Source: Kribbella antibiotica (GTDB lineage: Bacteria > Actinomycetota > Actinomycetes > Propionibacteriales > Kribbellaceae). Taken from it: a stretch of 52,219 nt of DNA. A model generated the notes under the pieces. It did not search any database and was not told where the DNA came from. It saw only the letters and a program-made list of their open reading frames with translations. Location: positions 1 to 52,219 of the forward strand of contig NZ_SMKX01000048.1 in assembly GCF_004349055.1 (NCBI RefSeq), given 5' to 3'. This document shows positions 18,377 to 26,764 of the stretch, one piece after another (position 1 is the stretch's first letter; every line of letters begins with the position of its first letter). The translations under genes and the position numbers were made by a program.

Positions 18377-21160
18377 TCACCCGGTAGCACGGCCGAGCTC
18401 GGCGCGGGAGACCGCGCCGAGCTTGCGCAGTACCTTCGCGACATGTTGCTCGACAGTCCGCGGTGACAGGAACAGCACCTCGGCGATCTCGCGGTTGGTG
18501 AGGCCCTGCGAGACCAGCCGGGCGACATCCTGCTCGCGAGGTGACAGCTCCAGCCCATAGCCGCGGCGTCCGCGCCGCGACTGAGCTGGTGTGCCGCGCG
18601 AGCGCAGGTCGTGGCGGCAGCGCGCAGCGTCACGCGTCGCCCCCAGTACGTCGTACCAGTCGGCCAGCGCGGGTAGATCCTGCGTACCGGCCCGCTCCGC
18701 GGCCTGGGCGGCCAGGTAGGTCGCATCCAGGGCGCGGTATGCGGTCTCGGCGGCTCGAAAATGCGGCTCTGGGTCTTCGCTGAGCTCACCGCGGCAGAAC
18801 GAGAGCGCGGCGTGCGCGAGCGGCGCATCCCGGCCGGCGATCCCGTCGGCGAACTCCTCGATGAGTGCTGCGGCCTCGTGCGGGCGACCGGTCGCAATGA
18901 AAGTACTCACCGCGATCGGGGCGAGATCGGCCGCCCAGATCCAGATCCCTTTGTGCCGGACCAGCTGCAGCCCGCGCTCGACGATCGCCGAAGCGGCAGG
19001 CAGGTCGTCCTGGGCCAGCCACATCCGTGCCAGCCCGGCGAACCCGCCGATCGCGATCGGCGTCATCGAGTCTTGTGGACTGTGTACGCCGGTCTGGCCG
19101 AGGTGCTCGGCGGCGGCGGGCCACTCACCCCGGGCGATCGCGAGGAACCCGAGGACCAGTGACAGTTCGCTTGCCACCGGCAACAAATCCCGGTACTCGC
19201 CGAGCAGCCGGGTGGCGCGCTCGGCCAATCCTGCCCACCGGCCCGTGTACCAGTCGAGCCGGACCTCGGTGGAGCGCGCCGTACTGACGACGAACGGGCT
19301 GCCGGCCTCGGCCGCCAGCCGCACCCCGCTGGTCAAGAATTCGCGGGCCTTGTCGAAATGACCGGTCGTCGTACAGGAGTCGCTCAGGTTGCAGCGGGCG
19401 CGGGCGAGCTGGCGCCGCTCGGCCTGTGACTCGACAGCGGTGGGGAGTGCGGACACGGCGGACAGTACGGCGGGATCGCCGATCGCCAGGCGGGAGCCGA
19501 GCACGTTGGCCAGCAGGGACAATCGGATCTCGAGGCTGTCGCACACGCCGACGTACTGCTCGACACGCTCCAGCCAGGGCAACTGCTCGGCGACAGGGGT
19601 GTCGCCGATGTACGTCGTTCCGAGCAGGGCGGCGGCGCGGGCGGCCAGATCGGGGCGTTCGGTGAGCTCATCGATGGCCTGCCTGATCGTCATCCGCGCC
19701 TCGGCGATGCGGCCGCTCTGGCGGACCATGAGCCGGCCGAGCAACAGCCGGACCTCACCGCGGGCGGCAGTGGACAGGCGCTGGTCGCTGAGGACGCGGT
19801 CGAGGGTCGCGACCGGGTCGTGCTGGTCGAGACCGGCGTACGCGACCGATCCGAGCTTGGTGGCGAGCCGGTCGACCTCGCTGGTCGGCAGGTCGGGCTC
19901 GGCGAGCAGTCGCTGAAGCAGGCCCGTCGCCACGGCCGGGTCGCCGACTTCGGTAGCGCGGTCGGCGGCATCCTCGCCGTACCGGAGCCAGTCGGTACGG
20001 CGGCCCGCCCGGCGGCTGTGCTCAGCCAGCTGCACGAGTGGCGGCGGCTCAGCCCCGCGAAGCGCGTCGATGGCGCTCAGATGGAGCTGGCGGCGGGCCG
20101 GTCCTTCCAGCGAGTCGTAGACAGCCTGCTGCGCCAGGACATGGCGGAAGCCGTACTGATTCGGCCGGGTCTCATGCAGGACGCCAGCGCGGGCGAGCTG
20201 GATGAGCGCAAGCTCGGCCTGCTCCGCGTCGATGCCGGCCACGACGGACAACTGCTCGACGCCAGCCGGTACGCCGAGGACCGCGGCCGCATGGACGACC
20301 CGGTGCGCGAGGTCGGGCAGCCCGGCGAGGCGGTCGGCGAACGCGTCGCGCAGCAGCACCGGGACCTCGACCTCATCAGGAAGCCGACCGGCCGTGCCGT
20401 GCAGCGAACGCAACAGCTCCTCGACGACGAATGGGATGCCGGCCGTCCGCTCGTGCAGGCGGTCGGCGAACTCGGCGCTGACCGGCTCATGCTCGAGGAT
20501 CGATGCCGCGAGGACCCGGACGGCGTCGACATCGAGCGGGCGCAACTGCAGCAGGATCCCGGCGACATGGTCAGGCGGCCGGTACGCCGTACCGAGGGGG
20601 AGATGGCCAGCCAGATCCTCGCGGCGGTACGTGATCACGACCGAGAGATTGGTCGGCGGGTCGGCCATCAGGAAGCGCAGCAATTGGCGGGTGCCGTCAT
20701 CGGCCCACTGCAGGTCCTCGACGACCAGGACAGCCGGGCCGATCGCGGCGAGCACCTCGCGGGTCGCGCGCAGCGTGCGGTGCCGCTCGGCGTGCGGGTC
20801 GCCGATGGGCTCGGGCTGCGGCGGCAGTACGTCGGCCAGCTCGGGCAGAAGTGGGCGGAGCGCCCCGGCGACTGGGCTGATCGTGTGGAGCTTGGTCCCG
20901 GCCAGCGACCGCAGTGCTTCGATCACAGCGCCGTACGGGAAGGGTTCGCGCAGGTGCTGGCAGTGGCCGACCAGAACCTTGAGTTGGGCCAGCTTCGGAT
21001 GGGCGAGCAACTCGTCCACCAGGCGCGTCTTGCCGATCCCGGCCTCGCCCTCGATCATCACGACCGTCGAACGCCGCGGCACGGTCGAGACGAGAACCTG
21101 CAGCTCTTCGCTGCGGCCCACCAGAACGGGGGAGCTCGTGCGCAGCAGATTGCGGGGCAT
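18377..21160 (-). CDS. LuxR-family large ATP-binding regulator (LAL type)
   Basis: N-terminal AAA/STAND ATPase with Walker A GEAGIGKT (38-45), Walker B-like VLVVEDLQWADD, and a long helical TPR-like middle. The last ~65 residues are a LuxR-type HTH (LSPREQDVARLVSQGLTNREIAEVL then SPRTVEQHVAKVLRKLG). This is the MalT/LAL architecture, ~927 aa. Start chosen at ATG 21160 because GGGAG lies 5 nt upstream; a GTG 6 nt earlier has no spacing for a ribosome site. It ends 3 nt after the convergent subtilase stop. Inducer and targets are unknown; the neighbouring secreted hydrolases are candidates. Confidence 0.92.
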   Translation of the reverse strand: MPRNLLRTSSPVLVGRSEELQVLVSTVPRRSTVVMIEGEAGIGKTRLVDELLAHPKLAQLKVLVGHCQHLREPFPYGAVIEALRSLAGTKLHTISPVAGALRPLLPELADVLPPQPEPIGDPHAERHRTLRATREVLAAIGPAVLVVEDLQWADDGTRQLLRFLMADPPTNLSVVITYRREDLAGHLPLGTAYRPPDHVAGILLQLRPLDVDAVRVLAASILEHEPVSAEFADRLHERTAGIPFVVEELLRSLHGTAGRLPDEVEVPVLLRDAFADRLAGLPDLAHRVVHAAAVLGVPAGVEQLSVVAGIDAEQAELALIQLARAGVLHETRPNQYGFRHVLAQQAVYDSLEGPARRQLHLSAIDALRGAEPPPLVQLAEHSRRAGRRTDWLRYGEDAADRATEVGDPAVATGLLQRLLAEPDLPTSEVDRLATKLGSVAYAGLDQHDPVATLDRVLSDQRLSTAARGEVRLLLGRLMVRQSGRIAEARMTIRQAIDELTERPDLAARAAALLGTTYIGDTPVAEQLPWLERVEQYVGVCDSLEIRLSLLANVLGSRLAIGDPAVLSAVSALPTAVESQAERRQLARARCNLSDSCTTTGHFDKAREFLTSGVRLAAEAGSPFVVSTARSTEVRLDWYTGRWAGLAERATRLLGEYRDLLPVASELSLVLGFLAIARGEWPAAAEHLGQTGVHSPQDSMTPIAIGGFAGLARMWLAQDDLPAASAIVERGLQLVRHKGIWIWAADLAPIAVSTFIATGRPHEAAALIEEFADGIAGRDAPLAHAALSFCRGELSEDPEPHFRAAETAYRALDATYLAAQAAERAGTQDLPALADWYDVLGATRDAARCRHDLRSRGTPAQSRRGRRGYGLELSPREQDVARLVSQGLTNREIAEVLFLSPRTVEQHVAKVLRKLGAVSRAELGRATG

Positions 21161-21229
21161 GGTCACTCCCTCAGGGCGGTGGGGTCGTGTCCCCAGGACC
21201 CTAGTTCGTGACCGACCGTCGCGGAAGGA

Positions 21230-21260
21230 CCTCAGTCGGTGAGCTTGCGCTGCGGCGGTG
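21230..21260. repeat. 31-bp direct repeat, left copy flanking the DJ-1/MarR cassette
   Basis: The segment shares 29 of 31 bases with 22413-22443 (core GGTGAGCTTGCGCTGCGG). The right copy is the 3' end and stop of the SGNH hydrolase on the minus strand (PPQRKLTG-stop). The left copy reads PPQRKLTD-stop in the same orientation but is attached to no gene. It therefore looks like a remnant or duplicated target beside an inserted cassette. Confidence 0.65.
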
Positions 21261-21292
21261 GTCCTCCATCAGCAGACCGCCTTCCGAATCGA

Positions 21293-21329
21293 TTGACAAG
21301 AGGTTGTCAAAATGACAAGATGTTGTCAT
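21293..21329 (+). promoter_or_regulatory. Two tandem 18-bp palindromes over a leaderless promoter and start codon
   Basis: TTGACAA-GAGG-TTGTCAA (21293-21310) and ATGACAA-GATG-TTGTCAT (21312-21329) are both perfect palindromes with TGACAA half-sites and centres 19 bp apart. The first contains TTGACA, a consensus -35; CAAGAT 17 nt later can serve as -10. The predicted start of transcription falls on or next to the ATG at 21328, and no ribosome site is present, so the transcript is probably leaderless. The MarR protein encoded as the second gene is the obvious repressor. Confidence 0.75.
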
Positions 21330-21951
21330 GTCGATCACTGAGAACCTCACCGTGCACCTCGCCGTCTACGACACCCTGGCCGACTGGGAGGTCGGCTTTG
21401 TCAGTGCTCACATCAACAACGGGCTTTGGCATCAGGCGCCGGGTCGCTTCAAGATGCAGACCGTCAGCGCGGCGCTCGAGCCAGTGACCACGATGGGCGG
21501 GTTGCGGGTGCTTCCGGACTCGTTACTCGCCGAGCTGCGGCCTGAGGACAGTGCGATGCTGATCCTGCCTGGCAACGACCTCTGGCCGACCGAGGCATAT
21601 GCGCCGTACGTCGAGAAGGCGCGTGAGTTCCTGGATGCCGGCGTACCGGTCGCGGCGATCTGCGGTGCGACCGGGGCGCTGGCGCTGGCCGGGTTGCTGG
21701 ATGATCGCGAGCACACGAGCAGCGCAGCCGCGTTCCTGGACAGCCTCGGCTACCAGGGTGGGCACTTGTACAAGGAGGAGCGGGCGGTGACTGATCGGGG
21801 TCTGATCACCGCCGGTGCTCAGGCGCCGGTCGAGTTCGCGCGAGCGATCTTCGCGGAGCTGGAGATCTACAAGGCACCGGTGCTCGACTCCTTGTACAAG
21901 CTGTACGGCGACCAGGACCCGGCGGGCTTCTACGAACTGATGTCTGTCTGA
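21328..21951 (+). CDS. DJ-1/PfpI family protein (type 1 glutamine amidotransferase-like)
   Basis: 207 aa with the DJ-1/PfpI fold: HLAVYDTLADWEVGFVSAHI at the start, the LPGNDLWP loop, and the nucleophile elbow AAICGATGAL with Cys112 followed by AGLLDDREHTS. The family includes protein/nucleotide repair enzymes, glyoxalases and stress proteins; YdeA-like members fit best. Substrate is unknown. It is co-transcribed with a MarR regulator (stop and next start overlap by 1 nt in TGATG). The start codon lies inside the second operator palindrome, and no Shine-Dalgarno is present. Confidence 0.88.
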   Translation: MSITENLTVHLAVYDTLADWEVGFVSAHINNGLWHQAPGRFKMQTVSAALEPVTTMGGLRVLPDSLLAELRPEDSAMLILPGNDLWPTEAYAPYVEKAREFLDAGVPVAAICGATGALALAGLLDDREHTSSAAAFLDSLGYQGGHLYKEERAVTDRGLITAGAQAPVEFARAIFAELEIYKAPVLDSLYKLYGDQDPAGFYELMSV

Positions 21952-22400
21952 TGCATGCGCGCGATCAAGAGCTGCTCAGCAGCGCCGCGTTGACGGCGTT
22001 CAAGCTGAACGGCCAGTTCCTCGAGCTGGCCGAGCACCTGGCTCGGCCAGCCGGAGTGACCGCCACGTGGTGGCAGGTACTCGGCGCCGTCCTCGGATCG
22101 CCACAGTCGGTTTCGGCGATCGCCCGGGAGATGGGCATCACTCGCCAGGCCGTGCAGCGTACGGCGGATGTCCTGGCCGAGCGCGGTCTCGCGGAGTACC
22201 ACGACAATCCGGCCCACCGTCGGGCCAAGCTGGTGGCTGTCACTCCGGAGGGGCGGGCGGCGATCAGCGCCATCAACCCACACCATGCCGAGCACGCGGC
22301 CGAACTCGCCGCCGTGATGGGCGCAGATCAGCTGGCCGAAGCGGTCGCGGCGCTCCGAAAGCTGTCAGAGGCGCTGGACGCGCTGGACCTGTCGGACTGA
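21951..22400 (+). CDS. MarR-family transcriptional regulator
   Basis: 149 aa winged helix protein. The recognition region is QSVSAIAREMGITRQAVQRTADVLAERGLAEYHDNPAHRRAKLVAVTPEGRAA, the standard MarR HTH plus beta-wing. Long N- and C-terminal helices would make the dimer. It overlaps the DJ-1 gene by 1 nt, so the pair forms a two-gene operon that the protein probably autorepresses through the twin palindromes upstream. Likely signal is an oxidant, aldehyde or phenolic compound, which is inferred only from the DJ-1 partner. No conserved Cys pair is evident. Confidence 0.93.
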   Translation: MHARDQELLSSAALTAFKLNGQFLELAEHLARPAGVTATWWQVLGAVLGSPQSVSAIAREMGITRQAVQRTADVLAERGLAEYHDNPAHRRAKLVAVTPEGRAAISAINPHHAEHAAELAAVMGADQLAEAVAALRKLSEALDALDLSD

Positions 22401-22412
22401 CCTCCGCGACAG

Positions 22413-22443
22413 CCTCAGCCGGTGAGCTTGCGCTGCGGTGGTG
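22413..22443. repeat. 31-bp direct repeat, right copy (3' end of SGNH hydrolase gene)
   Basis: Same sequence as 21230-21260 with two mismatches. Here it is functional coding sequence for the last residues PPQRKLTG and the TGA of the hydrolase on the minus strand. The 1.15 kb between the copies contains only the DJ-1 and MarR genes and their operator. Confidence 0.65.
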
Positions 22444-23194
22444 TGGCCTTGAGCAACAAGTCGGCGATCAGGGCATGGCCGGCGGCGTTCGGGTGGTCGC
22501 CGTCGGCGGCCAGCAGCTTGGTGACATCGGGCGCGGCCTCGAACGGCGCATACAGATCCACGTACGTCGCGTGGGCGGCCTGCGCGACGTTGGCGATCAC
22601 CTCGTTGGCCGCCTTGGTCAGCGCCTGGGTCGCGTCCACGCCCTCGAGCGGGTACTCATCGCGGGCGACTTGGCCGTCCTTGAAGACGTTCCAGTAGCCG
22701 GTGACCAGGACCTCTGGGGTCCGATGGGTGTCGAGCGCGGTGATTCGGTCGAGGATCTGGCGCAGATTCGTGCTCAGTCCGGCCAGCTCCTCGGACACGC
22801 ACTCCGTCGTACAGGTGCCTGCGGTGACGTCGTCCTCGTGCCCGGCGAAGTCGTTGGCGCCGATCGTGAGCAGGACGTAGTCGGCGTCGGTCGCGGCCTG
22901 GGCCATCGGGGAGCCGGATTCGTCCAGATCGTCGAGCAGACCGCCGGAGTCGATCCCGCCGACGCCGAAGTTGTGCACGGTCACCCCGGAGCCGGTCTGG
23001 GCGGCCAGTTGGTCGCCGTACGCGGCAGGGAAGGCGTCGCAATAGCAGTGAAAGCCCGACGTCACCGAGTCGCCGAGGGCCAGGACACTCAGGTTCCCGG
23101 CCGGGACGGCGACGACGGCAGGCTTGGCGTCCGCTGCGGCGGTCAGGGTGACCAGCACGAGCGTGACGAGGGAGATCAGGATTCTGCGCGTCAC
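22415..23194 (-). CDS. Secreted SGNH/GDSL lipase-esterase family protein
   Basis: I start it at GTG 23194, which overlaps the stop of the upstream gene as GTGA. This gives a proper signal peptide (MTRRILISLVTLVLVTLTAAADA). Block I is LSVLALGDSVTSGF with Ser43, block III is LLTIGANDFAGH, and block V is AADGDHPNAAGHALIADLL with the Asp-x-x-His pair. Four cysteines (two in HCYCDA, two in GTCTTECVSEE) suggest disulfides. Substrate unknown; lipid or acylated polymer esters are typical. It is translationally coupled to a membrane-anchored alpha/beta-hydrolase, so the two probably act on one substrate. Confidence 0.9.
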   Translation of the reverse strand: MTRRILISLVTLVLVTLTAAADAKPAVVAVPAGNLSVLALGDSVTSGFHCYCDAFPAAYGDQLAAQTGSGVTVHNFGVGGIDSGGLLDDLDESGSPMAQAATDADYVLLTIGANDFAGHEDDVTAGTCTTECVSEELAGLSTNLRQILDRITALDTHRTPEVLVTGYWNVFKDGQVARDEYPLEGVDATQALTKAANEVIANVAQAAHATYVDLYAPFEAAPDVTKLLAADGDHPNAAGHALIADLLLKATPPQRKLTG

Positions 23195-24468
23195 GCGGGC
23201 CTGTGGCGCGATGGAGTGATGTGGCCGACCAGCCACGGGAACGACTTGGCGAACGCCGGACCGGCGAACTGCCAGACATGGGAACCGGGCGAGACCGTGA
23301 CGGTCGAGGCAATGCCGACCTTGGCGGCCGCCTTCGACAGCATGTGCGCCTCACGCTGGTGCGTCTTCTCGGCGGTGCTCGTCAAAAACATGCCGCTGAC
23401 GCCGGTGTACTTCCCGTGCGCCTGCATCACCTTCAACGGCTCATTGGCCTGTTCCAATGCCACATCGCCACCGTACAACTGGACCAAAGTGTCGTGGTCG
23501 TCGCCACTGTTCGGCTCCAGATCACCGGAGATGTCGACGAAGTGGGTGAACACATCCGGGTGCTCGACCACGAGATCGATCGCGCAGGTCCCGCCCATCG
23601 AGAAACCGGCGACCGCCCATTGGGCCGGGTTCTTGGACGCGCCGAACGTGTTCTCGATGTACTGCGGGATGTCGCGCGCCAGGTGCGTCGCGGCGTTTCC
23701 GCGCGGGCCGTCAACGCACTCGGTGTCGTTGTCGAAGCTGGCGGTGGCGTCCACGAATACCAGTATGGGCGCATAGCCGTGGTGCTGGTGGGCGTACGCG
23801 TCGGCCGTGTTGACCGCGTTCCCCAGTCGTACCCAGTCCGCAGGCGCTCCCCGCTCGCCGCCGATCACCTCGACCACCGGCAGCGCCGGGTGGTGCTTCG
23901 CGCTGCGGAACCACACCGGCGGCAGGTAGACCAGCTCGGCGCGGTGGTCGAACCCGCTGTACGTCGACGGGATGTTGACCGACACGAGTTTGCCGACCTT
24001 CGGCAGCGTGTGACCGCCCGAATCGTGCGCGAGCCCAGTCATCGAAACCTGCCCGGGCAGCGGCGCATCGGTGAAGTCGTTCAGCGCCGAGTCGACCGTC
24101 GGGTAGTAGCCGACGAACTGGTTGACCTGGTTCGCGCACACCAGCGACGCCATGCCGATCGCGAGCACCGCGACCCCACGCCGCCACCACTGCGCACTGC
24201 GCCAGCCCGCGATCAGCACGACGAGCGCCGTCAGCCCGACCCCGAGCCACAGCCACACCCCAAACGGCAGCGGGTCGGTGATCCCGGCCAGCGCGGCTCC
24301 GGGGTACGACGCCAGCAAGGCCCCGACCGCGGAAAGCCCGATCACCAGGGGCAGAATCCGCACCCGCCAGCGCCGGTCCCGCCAGCCGATCGCTGCGATC
24401 AGCAACCCGACCGCGATGACCTCCAGCGTCGCCGGAAACCACCCACCCAGCAGCGAGATCCCGTTCAT
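23191..24468 (-). CDS. Membrane-anchored alpha/beta-hydrolase (esterase D / antigen 85-like)
   Basis: The first ~125 residues hold four hydrophobic helices (EVIAVGLLIAAIGW, ILPLVIGLSAVGALLASY, FGVWLWLGVGLTALVVLIAGW, GVAVLAIGMASLVCAN). An extracytoplasmic esterase domain follows. The nucleophile elbow is AVAGFSMGGTC with Ser near residue 290; the final His is probably in SPGSHVWQF. This arrangement resembles actinobacterial putative esterases related to mycolyltransferases. I prefer ATG 24468 because GAGGGGG precedes it by 7 nt; an ATG 30 nt upstream is also possible. Cell-envelope or extracellular ester metabolism is likely. Confidence 0.87.
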   Translation of the reverse strand: MNGISLLGGWFPATLEVIAVGLLIAAIGWRDRRWRVRILPLVIGLSAVGALLASYPGAALAGITDPLPFGVWLWLGVGLTALVVLIAGWRSAQWWRRGVAVLAIGMASLVCANQVNQFVGYYPTVDSALNDFTDAPLPGQVSMTGLAHDSGGHTLPKVGKLVSVNIPSTYSGFDHRAELVYLPPVWFRSAKHHPALPVVEVIGGERGAPADWVRLGNAVNTADAYAHQHHGYAPILVFVDATASFDNDTECVDGPRGNAATHLARDIPQYIENTFGASKNPAQWAVAGFSMGGTCAIDLVVEHPDVFTHFVDISGDLEPNSGDDHDTLVQLYGGDVALEQANEPLKVMQAHGKYTGVSGMFLTSTAEKTHQREAHMLSKAAAKVGIASTVTVSPGSHVWQFAGPAFAKSFPWLVGHITPSRHRPA

Positions 24469-24575
24469 GCCCAGCCCCCTCACGATTGGCGTCCCCATTT
24501 GATGTGCACTGTCTGGACGCCGATCTGGTCACAGAGGTTGGCACCGAACATTGCGAACGCTTTACGGTCTGACCC

Positions 24576-25181
24576 ATGACCGACTCGCTGCTCGATCATC
24601 TCGTCTACGCCACGCCCGACCTGCTCGCCACCGTCGACCGGTTCGCCGAAGCCACCGGGATACGTCCGGTCGAAGGTGGCCGCCACGAGGCGTGGGGTAC
24701 GCGGAACTACCTCGTCGGGCTGGGCGGTACGACGTACCTGGAGTTCATCGGACCGGACCCGGAGGCGTCCGAGGTGTCACTGTTCGACGTCAGCCGCGAG
24801 CAGCTTCTGACCTGGGCAATCCATCCCACGGACCTCGAGTCCGCCCTGGCTGCGGCGCGCGCGGCCGGCGCCGACCTGGGCGAGATCTTCCCGGGCTCGC
24901 GGACGACCCCAGCCGGTGAACTCCTCAGCTGGCGAGTGACTGGCGCCAATCCCAGGCCCTACGAGGGTGTCGTCCCCTTCCTGATCGACTGGGCCGACAG
25001 TCCGCATCCCGCTCTGTCATTACCGGTCGCCGAGCTCGTCGATTTCCAAGGCACCCACCCGCAACCCGCCGAGGTCCAGACCATCCTCCAAGCCCTCGGC
25101 GCCGAGCTGACGGTCGTCGAAGGCCCACCCGCCCTGGCTGCATCGGTCCGCGGTCCGGCCGGCACGTTCCACCTGAGCTAG
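24576..25181 (+). CDS. VOC-superfamily protein (glyoxalase_3-like)
   Basis: 201 aa. The start DHLVYATPDLLATVDRFAEATGIRPVEGGRHEAWGTRNYLVGLGG and YLEFIGPDPEAS is the hallmark of the glyoxalase-like VOC group. The second half repeats the fold (PYEGVVPFLIDWADSPHP ... VDFQGTHPQPAEVQTILQALG). His8, Glu near 49 and His-Pro pairs are possible metal ligands. Reaction is unknown. It is divergent from the membrane esterase and its stop overlaps the convergent anti-sigma-like gene by 4 nt (CTAG). Confidence 0.85.
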   Translation: MTDSLLDHLVYATPDLLATVDRFAEATGIRPVEGGRHEAWGTRNYLVGLGGTTYLEFIGPDPEASEVSLFDVSREQLLTWAIHPTDLESALAAARAAGADLGEIFPGSRTTPAGELLSWRVTGANPRPYEGVVPFLIDWADSPHPALSLPVAELVDFQGTHPQPAEVQTILQALGAELTVVEGPPALAASVRGPAGTFHLS

Positions 25182-26260
25182 TTGGAGGGGAACACGAGCT
25201 GATCTCCACCCGGAGCAACATCACGCTGACTCACCTCGCACGCGATGTCGCCTGCGGTCCGGACTGTGCAGGTGACCAAGTCTGTTGGGCGACTCGCCGC
25301 AGTGGCGACGAACGTGGTTTCCGACAGCCAGTGACCGAAGATGCGCGGCTGGGAGCCAGTGACGTCGCGGTGCTCGGTCGATCTGTTGTAGACCTGCAGG
25401 GCCTGATTGCCGTCGCTGATGACCAGGTACCGGCCCTCGGGTGAGACCTCGGCGGCAACATCGAACTGGCTGCCACTGAGTTCTTGCACCTGGCTACCGC
25501 TGCCGCCGAGGTCGGTGAGCCAGATGACGGGCTTGCTTGTTGGCAGGTCACCGGAGCCTATTGAGACCATCTGGTCGCCGCGGATGGTGAGGGCCTGTTT
25601 CGTGAAGCCCGCTTGCCTGATGGTGCGTCTGCTTCCAGTGCTGAGGTCGATCCGGAGCAGGGATCCCTGCTCCTGGACATAGGCGTAACCGCCGTCGAGT
25701 GCGACGAGACGGTCGCGGTCGGGCTCCTCGATGTGATCGATTCGGACCACCTCGTCGCCGGTCCGGAGGTTCTTGACGATCGTGCGGTAGCCGTTCGGCG
25801 TGGGTTCCACCCAGCCGGCCGTCTCGCCGGCTGCGAGCACGGTGGATCCTGGCGCGATCGTGGCGACCGTTCGGACGGATCGGCCATCGGCGAGTTGTAG
25901 CGAGCGTGAGCCTGCCTTGGTGAAAAGAACACCGACGTCGGTGAGGAGCAGGCTCTGGATGGCCCTTCCGCCGGTCTCGATCGTGGTGCTGCCGTAGTGG
26001 ATCGTGCCGCTGACGGCGTAGGTGGTCTTTCGATCGGTGAAGGCATGCAGGGGAGCGGCGGGCTCGACCGCGTGCGGACGGAGCACAGTGAGGCCCGTTG
26101 CGATGACGGCGGCCGCCATGAGCGTCGTACCGAGGATCTTGGCGGCTCGGCGGCGGCGGAGGCGGCGGGTGCCGGTGGTGACGATGGCGTCCAGGTCCAG
26201 CGGGGGCGGCTCGGTTTCGGTGGCGCGGGTGGTGAAGGTTTCTTTGAGGATGTCTGTCAT
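25178..26260 (-). CDS. Membrane protein coupled to SigE-family sigma factor; anti-sigma-like with beta-propeller-like ectodomain
   Basis: ATG at 26260 overlaps the sigma-factor TGA as ATGA, so the two are translationally coupled. Residues 1-~38 are cytoplasmic and basic (GTRRLRRRRAAK). One membrane helix spans ~40-60 (ILGTTLMAAAVIATGLTVL). The ~300-residue outside part is made of repeated strand-rich blocks (TVATIAPGSTVLAAGETAGWV, EVSPEGRYLVISDGNQAL, RIFGHWLSETTFVATAASR), consistent with a beta-propeller sensor. It lacks an obvious zinc-binding anti-sigma motif. Role as a regulator of the sigma factor is inferred from coupling and topology. Confidence 0.75.
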   Translation of the reverse strand: MTDILKETFTTRATETEPPPLDLDAIVTTGTRRLRRRRAAKILGTTLMAAAVIATGLTVLRPHAVEPAAPLHAFTDRKTTYAVSGTIHYGSTTIETGGRAIQSLLLTDVGVLFTKAGSRSLQLADGRSVRTVATIAPGSTVLAAGETAGWVEPTPNGYRTIVKNLRTGDEVVRIDHIEEPDRDRLVALDGGYAYVQEQGSLLRIDLSTGSRRTIRQAGFTKQALTIRGDQMVSIGSGDLPTSKPVIWLTDLGGSGSQVQELSGSQFDVAAEVSPEGRYLVISDGNQALQVYNRSTEHRDVTGSQPRIFGHWLSETTFVATAASRPTDLVTCTVRTAGDIACEVSQRDVAPGGDQLVFPSN

Positions 26261-26760
26261 CGGCCGGCTCCAGCCTTGTCCAGGGGCAGTACGTCGTCGC
26301 CCAGGCGGGCACGGAGTTTCGACAGCGCGATCGACACCTGGCTCTTCACGGTGCCGACGGCGCAGTTGAGGACTTCGGCGGTTTGGACCTCGGTGAGGTC
26401 TTCGTAGTACCGCAGGACCAGGGCGGCGCGCTGGCGGGGCGGCAGCTGGAGGAGTTCGTTCCAGAGCCACAGGCGGGTGCTGGAGTCCTGGGTGGGGGCG
26501 ATGCCTTCGGGCAGGTCGTCGTACGGGCGTTCGTGGTACGACTTGCGGCGCCACCAGTTGATGGCGGTGTTGGTGATGACTTTGCGGGTGTAGGCCTCGG
26601 CGGCGTTCGGGTCGCGCAGGCGGCGCCAGGCGACGTAGGTCTTGATGAGCGCTTCCTGGACCAGGTCGTCGGCCAGGCCGCGTTCGCCGACCAGCAGGTA
26701 GGCATAGCGGTAGAGGGCTCCGTGCCGCCCGCGAGCGAACTCGGCGAACTCCTCGCCCAT
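26257..26760 (-). CDS. RNA polymerase sigma factor, ECF (SigE family)
   Basis: 167 aa starting at ATG 26760, which follows AAGGAG. Region 2 is FARGRHGALYRYAYLLVGERGLADDLVQEALIKTYVAWRRL, and region 4 is LPPRQRAALVLRYYEDLTEVQTAEVLNCAVGTVKSQVSIALSKLR. The pattern is that of the SigE-family ECF factors of actinobacteria. Its promoter region contains TGATGCAACCAT (26818-26829), identical to a site before the other sigma factor at 46.6-47.2 kb, which suggests autoregulation. A 10-bp-stem hairpin lies in the leader next to the ribosome site. The next gene is a coupled membrane protein. Confidence 0.93.
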   Translation of the reverse strand: MGEEFAEFARGRHGALYRYAYLLVGERGLADDLVQEALIKTYVAWRRLRDPNAAEAYTRKVITNTAINWWRRKSYHERPYDDLPEGIAPTQDSSTRLWLWNELLQLPPRQRAALVLRYYEDLTEVQTAEVLNCAVGTVKSQVSIALSKLRARLGDDVLPLDKAGAGR

Positions 26761-26764
26761 CGGG

